NCBI GenBank assembly: GCA_903881535.1
Contig: CAIRTT010000261.1
Span: 1-8,728 of the forward strand
DNA length: 8,728 bases
From: an uncultured Armatimonadota bacterium
GTDB lineage: Bacteria > Armatimonadota > Armatimonadia > Armatimonadales > Armatimonadaceae
Reading direction: 5' to 3'
In this document: one piece after another, positions 1 to 8,000 of the stretch
Layout: each line of letters begins with the position of its first letter
Position numbering within the stretch: the first letter of the stretch is position 1
Notes under the pieces: generated by a model
The model's database searches: none
Told to the model about the DNA's origin: nothing
What the model saw: the letters and a program-made list of their open reading frames with translations, nothing else
Program-made: the position numbers and the translations under genes

Positions 1-1
1 A

Positions 2-568
2 TCAAGCACTACCGCTGAAGCCGCGACTGCCAGCCTTAAGTCGAGTGAGCAGTTCTCCAAGGTTGTCAACGGACAGCAGAAAGGTCCGATTGCAGAGCTT
101 CATGTCGGGGGCCTTGGCAACAAAGTGGAGTTGAAGATTCCGCAAGTTGATCAGTCTCCAGCTCCTGTAGTTCAAGTCAGGGTGGTGGAAGTTCCCCGAG
201 TACAGCGCGAACCCACTCTAGATGCTGTCAACCAGCCCTACCGGGAGGAGACTCACTACGCATCGAACGTGGACGCTGCTGACACCGAAAAGACGGCGAC
301 CGCCGATAAGAAGGAGGTTTCAATCCCAATCGGTGTGAGCATCGGGTTGGTTGGCATAGGGATTTTAATCCTGCTTTTCGCCGTCAATCGAGTTCGGAAT
401 TCCAGCCTTGCAGTCAACGCGGCGTACCAGACTTTCGATGGCTTGCTTGCCCAGCAGATTCGATCTGTTAGGGAGCGTGCAATGCTTTCTACCGACAACT
501 CAACCATCAGCATGTTGAACGCTCAGATCGCCGATCTAGAGTCTCAGCGTGGAAGGCTTGCGAGATGA
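2..568 (+). CDS. Single-pass membrane-segment phage protein, 5' partial
   Basis: I do not recognise this protein. The frame is open from base 2 and has no ATG, GTG or TTG before a GTG at 125, so the visible 188 residues are most likely the C-terminal part of a longer protein; a GTG start at 125 (147 residues) is the alternative. The N-terminal part is polar and rich in Ala, Ser, Pro, Val and acidic residues. A hydrophobic stretch rich in Ile, Gly and Leu at about bases 323-385 (IPIGVSIGLVGIGILILLFA) is long enough to cross a membrane. It is followed by positively charged RVRN and then an amphipathic, probably coiled-coil tail with Gln, Leu and Arg, ending in RGRLAR. Charge placement suggests the C-terminus stays cytoplasmic. 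The stop overlaps the next start (ATGA), pointing to translational coupling. Single-span phage proteins include holins, spanins and virion-associated membrane proteins, but nothing here chooses among them. Confidence 0.7.
   Translation, partial: SSTTAEAATASLKSSEQFSKVVNGQQKGPIAELHVGGLGNKVELKIPQVDQSPAPVVQVRVVEVPRVQREPTLDAVNQPYREETHYASNVDAADTEKTATADKKEVSIPIGVSIGLVGIGILILLFAVNRVRNSSLAVNAAYQTFDGLLAQQIRSVRERAMLSTDNSTISMLNAQIADLESQRGRLAR
551..556 (+). promoter_or_regulatory. Ribosome binding site for the gene at 565
   Basis: GGAAGG lies 8 bases before the ATG at 565, inside the end of the upstream gene. It is the clearest Shine-Dalgarno-like sequence before any gene start in the window and supports the ATGA-overlap start. 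The other starts have at best weak matches. Confidence 0.4.
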
Positions 569-1332
569 CATTTGCTCAATACTACACCCTGATCAGCGCA
601 GCCGTCTTCCCTGAAGGCGAGGCTGAAAACTTGGTCAATGTTCACAAGCTTGCGGTCAAGGATGCTCTGATCGATCTACAGACAAAGATCCCATGTTTGC
701 GCACCGACAACGCAGACTACATAGCGCAGTCATCCACGCTGTTCCATTGCGGTTCAAACACCTTCGATACAGTAGATGGCAACATTGAACGGGTGTACAC
801 CATGGTTGTGGATCAAGGCTGTTCGGAGGTTGAGTACGCCTACATCGATCAGAACCGGATGAACGACATGATTAACTCTTACCGATGCTGCATTTCAGAG
901 AATGCGTACGGCATGAATCCATACACACTCAACCATGCTGCTGGATCACCTCTCTATGTCGCAGGAAGTCCGTCTACAGACAAAGACTATCGAACCGAAA
1001 CCAAGAAGGGCTACTGGTCACTCAATCGCGGAACGATCTACATCTTCCCATCCATCGAGAGCACCGAGCAAGTTGTCGTCGAGTGGAACGGTATTCGGCG
1101 CACGTTTGAGGACGGAACAGTCCTTCCTGCTACGTTTCAGGATCGAGACGTAATGAGCACTGTGGAGCTATACCTTGACTCGCAGGTGGCTCGCAAAGAG
1201 ACAAAGGACATGGGCACATTCCAGACAGCGACAAAGGCCTACGTGGACGCGATCTCAAATCTGGTGTGGGCTTGCCGTCGTCAGCAAAGTTTTGTCCGTG
1301 AGCCTCGACTGACTGCTCCAGACGCATGCTGA
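565..1332 (+). CDS. Phage structural protein, possibly head-tail adaptor/neck-like
   Basis: A complete 255-residue soluble protein with no signal peptide or membrane segment. Its ATG overlaps the previous stop by four bases, and its TGA overlaps the next start by seven. The N-terminus (MTFAQYYTLISAAVFPEGEA) and residues ~25-45 look helical. The middle is beta-like with many aromatic residues (YIFPS, VVVEWNGIRR). The C-terminal part (DVMSTVELYLDSQVARKETK, then a YVDAISNLVWACRRQ helix) is a pair of amphipathic helices. Helices flanking a beta core, plus its place upstream of fibre genes, are reminiscent of phage head-tail connector or tail adaptor proteins, but I see no diagnostic motif and treat this as inference. 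It has several cysteines, including an adjacent pair in YRCCISE, which is somewhat unusual for a cytoplasmic virion protein. It could equally be another small virion structural protein. Confidence 0.8.
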   Translation: MTFAQYYTLISAAVFPEGEAENLVNVHKLAVKDALIDLQTKIPCLRTDNADYIAQSSTLFHCGSNTFDTVDGNIERVYTMVVDQGCSEVEYAYIDQNRMNDMINSYRCCISENAYGMNPYTLNHAAGSPLYVAGSPSTDKDYRTETKKGYWSLNRGTIYIFPSIESTEQVVVEWNGIRRTFEDGTVLPATFQDRDVMSTVELYLDSQVARKETKDMGTFQTATKAYVDAISNLVWACRRQQSFVREPRLTAPDAC

Positions 1333-2312
1333 CTGTCAATGTTCGGCCGCCTCTGAACAATCGAACGACGCCGTTTTGGCGTCCGTTACGATTTTACACA
1401 CCGACAACAGATGCGGCGACAGGGTACGGTCGCCTTGCAAAGGCGTGCATGGATGCGTTAAACATGATTCATGTATCTATAAACGACTACCCTGATTTCA
1501 TATTAACAACTCCCGTTCAATCAGCTTCGTCTCCAATTCGGTTTACGATGTGGGAGCCTGATGCTCTTCCGCAGAGCGCATTAGGATTAATGGATGCAAA
1601 GGCTTTAATTGTTCCATGCTCAATGAACCTGAAGATGTTCAGGAACAGTGGTTACAGAAAGCCGATTCATCTTGTTCAATTGTGGGGGGAATCCGAGTGG
1701 TCCCCTATGCCGACGGATTCCGTATTTAAGTTTATCTGCGTTGGCAGAGACAGCGGAGTCAAATCACGTAAAGGCATCTGCGATCTAATAGAATACTTCT
1801 CACTTGCCTTCCCTTCCGAGAAAGATGTTCAGCTAACGATCAAGAGCAACCCGGACTGCTTTCGACGGGAGGTAAAAGACCCGCGCATCGACATCATTTA
1901 CGAAGACTACACGAAGGAAATCTACGAACAGATGCTGTCAAAACATCACTGCGGCGTGTTCCTGTCAGGCCTAGAGGGATGGAACTTTCCAGCGTGCGAA
2001 CTAATGGCATCTGGAAGGCCGTCGATCATAGTTCCTTGGGGAGGCCCTGCAGACTTCACGACCCCAGAAACATCATGGCATCTTGACTACACGATGGTCC
2101 CTGCTCCGCCTGATCATCCGTACGAAGGTGCTGGTCGTGGAGCCAAACCAACAAGGGACAGCGTCATTGCAGCGATGAGAGAGGCCTACAGCAATCGCAG
2201 TTTATTACAGAGCAAGGCGGCAGCTTCTTACAGAGCGTCGCTTGGGCTTACAAAGAAGCGGTTCCAGGAACGACTTCGAGTTGTAGCGTTGGACGTTCTT
2301 GGCAATCTGTAG
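1326..2312 (+). CDS. GT4-type (GT-B fold) glycosyltransferase
   Basis: A 328-residue retaining-type glycosyltransferase, predicted to move a sugar from a nucleotide donor to an unknown acceptor in the cytoplasm. The N-terminal half has the glycine loop ATGYGRLAKACMDAL (~31-45), FTMWEPDALP (~73-82) and a VPCSMNLKMFRNSGY segment (~96-110), a pattern familiar from GT4 enzymes (FTMWE..xLP, then VPS..N...F..SG). The C-terminal half opens with FICVGRDSGVKSRKG (~136-150), matching the VGR...KG donor-site signature. It also has the EX7E motif EGWNFPACE, with Glu217 and Glu225, followed by the ASGRPSIIVPWGG loop. No DXD motif is seen, as expected for GT-B. The length suits the family, so it appears intact. 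It overlaps the upstream gene and sits three bases from the next, so it is probably co-transcribed with virion genes. G+C is lower in its first half than in its second. The acceptor could be a virion protein or a host surface glycan. Confidence 0.88.
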   Translation: MLTVNVRPPLNNRTTPFWRPLRFYTPTTDAATGYGRLAKACMDALNMIHVSINDYPDFILTTPVQSASSPIRFTMWEPDALPQSALGLMDAKALIVPCSMNLKMFRNSGYRKPIHLVQLWGESEWSPMPTDSVFKFICVGRDSGVKSRKGICDLIEYFSLAFPSEKDVQLTIKSNPDCFRREVKDPRIDIIYEDYTKEIYEQMLSKHHCGVFLSGLEGWNFPACELMASGRPSIIVPWGGPADFTTPETSWHLDYTMVPAPPDHPYEGAGRGAKPTRDSVIAAMREAYSNRSLLQSKAAASYRASLGLTKKRFQERLRVVALDVLGNL

Positions 2313-2315
2313 CCT

Positions 2316-2921
2316 ATGGCCTCCAATGCCAAAGCAGTCCTAATTAACCGTTTGGCTTCCACCCCAGGAAAGGGGTTAGGGGCCAATACCGGGTTGGGCA
2401 CTGCTGACATCGTGGTGCCTGATTTTCCGAAGCTGCCTAATCGGCTAACGGAACAGTCGATTAAGGATTTCTCGGAAGAGGTTGATCGTTGGCGAACGAA
2501 TTTTCAGGCGCAGTTCCCGATACCTGTCGGTGCCCAGACGACCAGCATCACGATCGATCCAACCGAAAAGATTGCGAGCGCAGTTGATGCGGCTGTTGCG
2601 ATCATCAACAGGCAGATTTCTGGTATCAACGGCATCGTCTCATCACACGTGGAAAGCCTTCAGAGTCAAATCGATGAGATTGACTCTGGAAGCGTCACCG
2701 CAGTTGACGTACAGGCGATCATCAAGAGTGCTCGATATGTTCACAACCAAGGCATACCAAGCTCTAAGTGGATAATCCAACACGACTTAGGCTGGTATCC
2801 TTCGGTCACCGCAGTGAACATGTCTAACAACGTGTTTTTTGGTGATGTGGAATACATCGACACTAACACCTGCACACTGACGCTATTTTCAGAAAATTCC
2901 GGTAAAGCATACGTAAACTAG
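2316..2921 (+). CDS. Fibre-associated virion protein with C-terminal beta domain
   Basis: A 201-residue protein starting three bases after the glycosyltransferase stop. Residues 1-40 are low-complexity (Gly, Leu, Pro). Residues ~43-66 are helical (SIKDFSEEVDRWRTNFQAQF). Residues ~84-124 form a probable coiled coil (VDAAVAIINRQISGINGIVS, then VESLQSQIDEI). The last ~60 residues form a small beta domain: YVHNQGIPSSKWIIQHDLGW, then YPSVTAV, FGDVEYIDTNTCTLTL and the ending SGKAYVN. This domain (an H-N/D-L-G turn, PSV strand, GDV.Y.D strand, SGKAY.N end) recurs in phage tail fibre and baseplate-associated proteins, often after a coiled coil. A trimeric short fibre, connector or fibre-attachment protein is the likely role (inference). 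No clear Shine-Dalgarno precedes the ATG, and translation is probably coupled to the gene before it. The exact location in the virion is unknown. Confidence 0.8.
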   Translation: MASNAKAVLINRLASTPGKGLGANTGLGTADIVVPDFPKLPNRLTEQSIKDFSEEVDRWRTNFQAQFPIPVGAQTTSITIDPTEKIASAVDAAVAIINRQISGINGIVSSHVESLQSQIDEIDSGSVTAVDVQAIIKSARYVHNQGIPSSKWIIQHDLGWYPSVTAVNMSNNVFFGDVEYIDTNTCTLTLFSENSGKAYVN

Positions 2922-2930
2922 AAGATTAAA

Positions 2931-5048
2931 ATGAAATTTTACTCGCCGATTGATATGGGTGGACTGGAGATCGTCCAGTTCAGAACTCAGAACAGCAGTT
3001 CGCAGCCTTACGCCGCAACCAGTCAGAAGGGTGCTTTCTGGATGGATTCGGCCAACAATCGGTTGAATTGGAGTGATGGAACGAACTGGCAAGCCATCTA
3101 CCCGCTATCGATAAGTCATGTTGCAGGGACTTCGACTGCAGTCCTTCGTGATACTAGTGGCAATTTCGGAGCTGGTACAATTACGGCTAGCCTGACAGGT
3201 GTTGCCTCGCTAGCCACCCAGCTTCAGAACTCACAGAACTTCTCAATCACCGGAAAAGGCACAGCAGCTCTAGTTGGGTTTAATGGAACCGGCGCTGTCG
3301 TTCTGAACATTACGTCCCTGACAGTAGTTCCGGGTGAAATCACGCTAGCTAATGGTTCGTTCATTGTTGGAGCTAGTGGCGTTGGTTCTGCTGTCGCCAA
3401 GAACGCGATACCGATCTCTGGATTTCAGGCTGCTGTAGCTAATGTCGATCTCGGTGGATACAAGATCACAAGCCTTGCTGACCCGGTTGCAGACACGGAC
3501 GCCGCTAACAAGCGATACGTTGACTCAACGACTCAGGGTCTCGACGTAAAGACGTCCTGCCGTGTCTCTACAACCGCTGACCTCGGCGGCACTTACAGTG
3601 CTGGTGCACTGACGATAACCGGCCCAGCGGTGGCTCTGGTCATCGATGGCGTTACGCTAGCTGTTGGAGATCGCGTTCTCGTCAAGAACAGCACAGCGAC
3701 CACTCAAAACGGTGTCTATACGGTCACGGTAATTGGTGCCTACGGTACGCCATGGGTGCTGACTCGTGCCACCGATTTCAACACGAGCGCCAAGGCATCC
3801 CCTGGATCGTTTACCTTCATCGAGCAAGGCACGATTTACGCGGACACCGGATGGGTGATGACCGCCGATGCTCCGGTGGCTCTTGACACCACTGCTCTCA
3901 CCTGGACGCAGTTCTCCGGTGCCGGATCGTACAGTGCTGGTAGAGGCATGGCCCTCAGTGGCGTTCAGTTCAATTTCGCCCAGAACAGTGACTACACGGC
4001 GAACACGATCCCCTACGCATCTGGTCTCACGACGATTGGATTCATTGGTGCAGGTGCTGCGTACTCGGTGCTGCGCGTTCCGGCCGGTGGTGGCGCTCCA
4101 GCGTTCGGAGCTATCGACATCAGCGCCGTTGCTGCTGTTACAGGAACGCTTGCCGCAGCCAACGGAGGAACTGGGCAGTCGTCTTACGCGGTCGGAGATA
4201 TCCTCTACGCGAGTACTTCTACCGCGCTCTCGAAGCTTGCCGACGTAGCAGTTGGCAACGCCCTGATTGCTGGAGGCGTTGGAGTCGCTCCTGCATGGGG
4301 TAAAATAACCCTCACCAACCATGTCAGCGGAATCCTTCCGATCGGAAACGGTGGCACTGGGCTCTCAGCGTGGACCACAAACGGTTTGTTCTACGGCGGT
4401 GCAAGCGCGATGGGGCAGACCGCTGCACCAACCACCGGCCAGATCGTTGTGGGCAGCGCAGGTGGAGTCCCGGTGTTCGTGTCGATGTCAACCGACGCCA
4501 CGATTTCGGCGGCTGGAGCCCTGACGATTGCGGCGAACGCGGTCTCCTTCGCCAAGTTCCAACAAGTCGCGGGATTGTCGGTGTTTGGCAATTCCACCGC
4601 CACAGCAGCAAACGGAGCTGCGATTACCGGCACAGCAAATCAAGTATTGCGTGTTGATTCAGCAGGTACTGCCCTTGGTTTTGGTGCGATCAATCTTGCC
4701 AGTGCAAACGCGGTTACAGGCATCCTTCCTGGCGCAAACGGCGGCACTGGAACTCAGTACGCTCTGTTCGCGACAGGTGGAACAACTCTTCGCACATATT
4801 CGCTGACAGACAGGAATGCTGCGTTAGTGGCTCAGGTCTCAGGAACGATCACTGGAAACGCGGTCATAACCGTTTTTTCTGCGACTCATAACCTGAACTC
4901 TAAAATGGTCCAGTGTGCTCTCTACGATGCAAACGACGACCTAATAATGGTGGACACGAAAACCTTCGATTTAAATACGGTTAGGTTTACGTTCGCTGTG
5001 CCCCCCGCAAACGCGGCCACATACCGTTGGGTAGTCGTCGGATATTAA
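2931..5048 (+). CDS. Phage tail fibre protein (705 residues)
   Basis: A complete modular tail fibre, expected to trimerise and help recognise the host surface. The N-terminus (MKFYSPIDMGGLEIVQFRTQ) and the following GAFWMDSANNRLNWSDGTNW segment match the virion-anchoring start seen in many phage fibres (P-[IL]-D-[ML]..LEI, then a W..D...L.W.DG.NW beta unit). Residues ~184-330 form a recognisable module: VADTDAANKRYVDSTTQGLD, then VIDGVTLAVGDRVLVKNSTA, NGVYTV and ADTGWVMT. Three repeats follow, each ending in NGGTG (residues 411-415, 473-477 and 603-607). The C-terminus (THNLNSKMVQCALYDANDD, then TKTFDLNTVRFTF and YRWVVVGY) is a beta domain analogous to the one ending the preceding gene. AGAAG near 2920 is at best a weak ribosome site for the ATG at 2931. 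No enzymatic or chaperone domain is seen. Confidence 0.92.
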   Translation: MKFYSPIDMGGLEIVQFRTQNSSSQPYAATSQKGAFWMDSANNRLNWSDGTNWQAIYPLSISHVAGTSTAVLRDTSGNFGAGTITASLTGVASLATQLQNSQNFSITGKGTAALVGFNGTGAVVLNITSLTVVPGEITLANGSFIVGASGVGSAVAKNAIPISGFQAAVANVDLGGYKITSLADPVADTDAANKRYVDSTTQGLDVKTSCRVSTTADLGGTYSAGALTITGPAVALVIDGVTLAVGDRVLVKNSTATTQNGVYTVTVIGAYGTPWVLTRATDFNTSAKASPGSFTFIEQGTIYADTGWVMTADAPVALDTTALTWTQFSGAGSYSAGRGMALSGVQFNFAQNSDYTANTIPYASGLTTIGFIGAGAAYSVLRVPAGGGAPAFGAIDISAVAAVTGTLAAANGGTGQSSYAVGDILYASTSTALSKLADVAVGNALIAGGVGVAPAWGKITLTNHVSGILPIGNGGTGLSAWTTNGLFYGGASAMGQTAAPTTGQIVVGSAGGVPVFVSMSTDATISAAGALTIAANAVSFAKFQQVAGLSVFGNSTATAANGAAITGTANQVLRVDSAGTALGFGAINLASANAVTGILPGANGGTGTQYALFATGGTTLRTYSLTDRNAALVAQVSGTITGNAVITVFSATHNLNSKMVQCALYDANDDLIMVDTKTFDLNTVRFTFAVPPANAATYRWVVVGY
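4050..4175 (+). repeat. Fibre repeat 1 ending in NGGTG
   Basis: First of three degenerate protein repeats in the 705-residue fibre. The pattern is VLRVPAGGGAPAFGAIDIS, then VTGTLAAANGGTG (motif at 4161-4175). The copies differ at many bases, so this is conserved as protein rather than as recent DNA duplication. Confidence 0.75.
4242..4361 (+). repeat. Fibre repeat 2 ending in NGGTG
   Basis: Second copy: VGNALIAGGVGVAPAWGKIT, then LTNHVSGILPIGNGGTG (NGGTG at 4347-4361). The VLRV segment is replaced by ALIAGG, but the order of strand, turn, A-[FW]-G and NGGTG is kept. Confidence 0.7.
4641..4751 (+). repeat. Fibre repeat 3 ending in NGGTG
   Basis: Third copy: QVLRVDSAGTALGFGAINLA, then VTGILPGANGGTG (NGGTG at 4737-4751). 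It is closest to copy 1 and follows a DATISAAGALTIAANAVSFA segment common in modular phage fibres. Confidence 0.75.
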
Positions 5049-5060
5049 TACAAATAAAGC

Positions 5061-8000
5061 ATGAAGCTTGAGAGCCAACTGCAGATATATACATTGGCGG
5101 GTGTTTCCCCATTTACGGTAAATCAAGCAACGCTCGTTACCAACCTCAACGCTCAGTACCTTGAAGGCCAAATTGGGTCGTATTACCGGAATGCCGGAAA
5201 TCTGGATGCAGGAGCTCTCCTCGCTGCGCGTCTCCCGGCGTTTACGGGAGGCGATGTCACGTCTACCGCGGGAACTGTCGCACTCACTCTAGCTTTTGCC
5301 GGAACCGCTGGAACCTACCGTTCAGTGACGACCGATACCAAAGGCCGTGTCACCGCTGGAACCAATCCCACAACTCTAGCTGGGTATGGCATCACCGATG
5401 CCCTGCTTCTATCTGGTGGTACGCTAACTGGTGAGTTGGTTATCAATTACTCCAACGGACGCCAACGAATCACAGACGGCACGAACACATTAGTGATGGG
5501 GATGTGGGACGCGGTAAATGTCCGCATTGAGGCTAATGGTAGACCGCTGTACATGGTATCCTATGGTGGAACGATAAGCATTGGAAGGTCATCTGGCACC
5601 AACCTCGTAATTGACACCGCGAGCGTGTCATGGGGAAGCAATGCGTTGCTTCACGCGGGTAACGTGTCCACCTACGCCCTCCCAATCGGTGGTGGTACAG
5701 TCACAGGACAGGTTCTGATTGGCTCCTACATGAGCCTGAACTCTAACGCCTCAATCATGGGGCTAATCGGGTTCAATCGAAACGTAACAACCGGGGCAAT
5801 CTTCAACGCATCCTACGGTGCGTATCAGCTTCATAACAACACCGGGACTCTTGAGCTTCAGACATATAACGCTGCTGGTGGATTTGTTGGAGCTCATACG
5901 TTTAACAACACCGGCAACGTCGCATTTTTGACTGGTACGGTGACAGCGGGAGGGCAACAAGTCCTCCACGCAGGAAACTACGGAGGCTACTCAACCTTCA
6001 CTGGCGCGGTAACTTCAGGCTACGGCACGTTTGCTTCACCTGGGCACATCCTCGGGGATGCTCAGTACGGACTCTACGTCGCATCTGGCAACCTATTTTA
6101 CAAGAGTGGATCAGGCGGTGTCCACTACTGGCGCAACAAGGCCAACACAGCGAACACATTGTCGATCGACGACAGTGGCAACGTAGTGGCCGCAGGATCG
6201 ATCACAGGAACGACGGCATCTTTTTCGGGTAATGTTAGAGTGCCTACGATATCTGCTGCTAACCACGGTTTAACTTGCGTATATTACGGCGGAGGAGGAA
6301 CCCCAACAAATGGATATTTAATAACTACAAATATCGATTACGGCACGTTTAACATGCCGACCGTAATTGTTGAAGGCTATGCTTATGGTAATGCTGTGCC
6401 AATACATTTAGAAATAGTGTGGTATGCTTATGCAAATAGCTGGACAAATTTAACCTATACTAATTTAGGCGGTTGGAATCCAGGTGTAATTTCCATAGGC
6501 ACAAATGCAAGCGGAAAAGTTTGTTTGCATATGTCGGCCGCTATTTATTATGGAAGATTTAATGTTAGGTGTATTTACGATCAGGGTAATGCTGCTTTAG
6601 AAGGATGGACAGTTTCAGATGCAACTACGGCTGCTTTAACAAGAGTTACAGCAATATCTAAAGCTGAAATAGTAACAAGTATTACTGGAAACGCAGGCGG
6701 CACCGCTGCTACGGCCACCACTGCCAACGCTCTCAATGCATCCAACAACTACCAAGTCAACTCGATTGGAGTTGGCATGGCTGGAAGCGGAACCGCTGGG
6801 TCGATTAGTCTCAATCAGCTTGGCACCCGGTCGTGGTCGATTGTTCCCAGCGGGGGAAATCTGAATATCGCTTCAGGGGATAGCCTTGGCGCGGCTAATT
6901 TCTCTGTGGCGCTGCAGCAGGGAGGGCAACAAGTCCTTCACGCAGCAACCACAAGCGCCCCAAACCTGAGCATTGGTGGAAGTTCTGCTCGTTGGGCCAC
7001 CGGACGCACGATCTCTCTTACAGGTGACGTGACAGGAACCAGCTTAGCGTTTGATGGCACTACCGCGCTGTCGTTTGCGGCCACACTTGCCAACTCAGGA
7101 GCCACGGCAGGCACCTACAACAACGTCACGGTCAATGCTAAGGGGTTGGTCACTGGGGGAAGCAACGCAAGCTACCTGACAAGCAACCAGAGCATCAGCA
7201 TTACTGGGGACGCTACAGGATCGGGTTCCACCGGCATTGTGCTGACGCTCGCCAACGTCCTAGCCACCCCAGGCACCTACACCAAGGTCACAGCCAACGC
7301 GAAGGGCCTTATCACGGCAGGTACGTCACTAACGTCCGCAGATCTTCCGACGTACACCGGAACGATCACTTCAGGTCAAGTGACGACGGGGCTTGGGTAC
7401 ACTCCAGCATACGGAACTGACGCTTACCAGTCCAAGAGTCTCGACACCGTTTCAACTCCGGGGCTTTACCAGTACGACGGTGCGTTTGGTGGAACCAAAC
7501 CTCCCGACAACCAGCCCAACTATCGGACCATCGAGATAGGATCAGGAAGCAGGTGGACTCAGGTCGCTTTCCCTTACGCTTCCGATGGGTTTTATTTCCG
7601 TCGCAAAACGGATGCAGCCTATTCGTCGTGGCGCACTGTCCTGCATGACGGTAACTACAACAGTTACTCTCCAACACTTGGAGGAACCGGAGCAACCGGA
7701 AATTGGCCCATCAGCATCACGGGTAATGCTAGTGGTAGCTCGGGTTCCTGTACTGGTAATGCAGCTACTGCTACAGGTCAGCAGTCAGGTGTGCATTTTA
7801 CGCTTAATACAGGCGGTGCAGGATATGGATTAGTAGGTCAATATAACCCAGATTTACATCAGGGTTTATTTGCAATGGGATCGGCTTACACGCTTGGAGC
7901 GGGTGGAACTTTAGCTAATTTTTATGGAGTGTCTTGGTCCTACGATAATGCAGCGCGTCAACTTAATACAGGCTATGCTCTTGAGCATTGTATGGCGATT

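Noticed and set aside
311..337. AAGGAGGT followed by in-frame GTG at 335, as a possible internal start of a short holin-like product
   Set aside because: Spacing from GGAGG to the GTG is about 17 bases, too long for normal initiation, and the start would cut into the hydrophobic segment.
3657..4322. Antisense open frame of 221 codons
   Set aside because: It lies wholly opposite the fibre repeats, is rich in Arg, Ser and Gly with no recognisable domain, and is best explained as a shadow of biased codons.
5001..5006. Run of six C near the end of the 705-residue fibre, as a possible frameshift site
   Set aside because: The reading frame continues into a sensible conserved-looking C-terminus (TFAVPP...YRWVVVGY) with no sign of a frame change.
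5049..5056. TACAAATA, one base from the T4-type late promoter TATAAATA
   Set aside because: It ends only five bases before the ATG at 5061, so transcription would begin at or inside the start codon. A/T-rich intergenic sequence gives such matches by chance.
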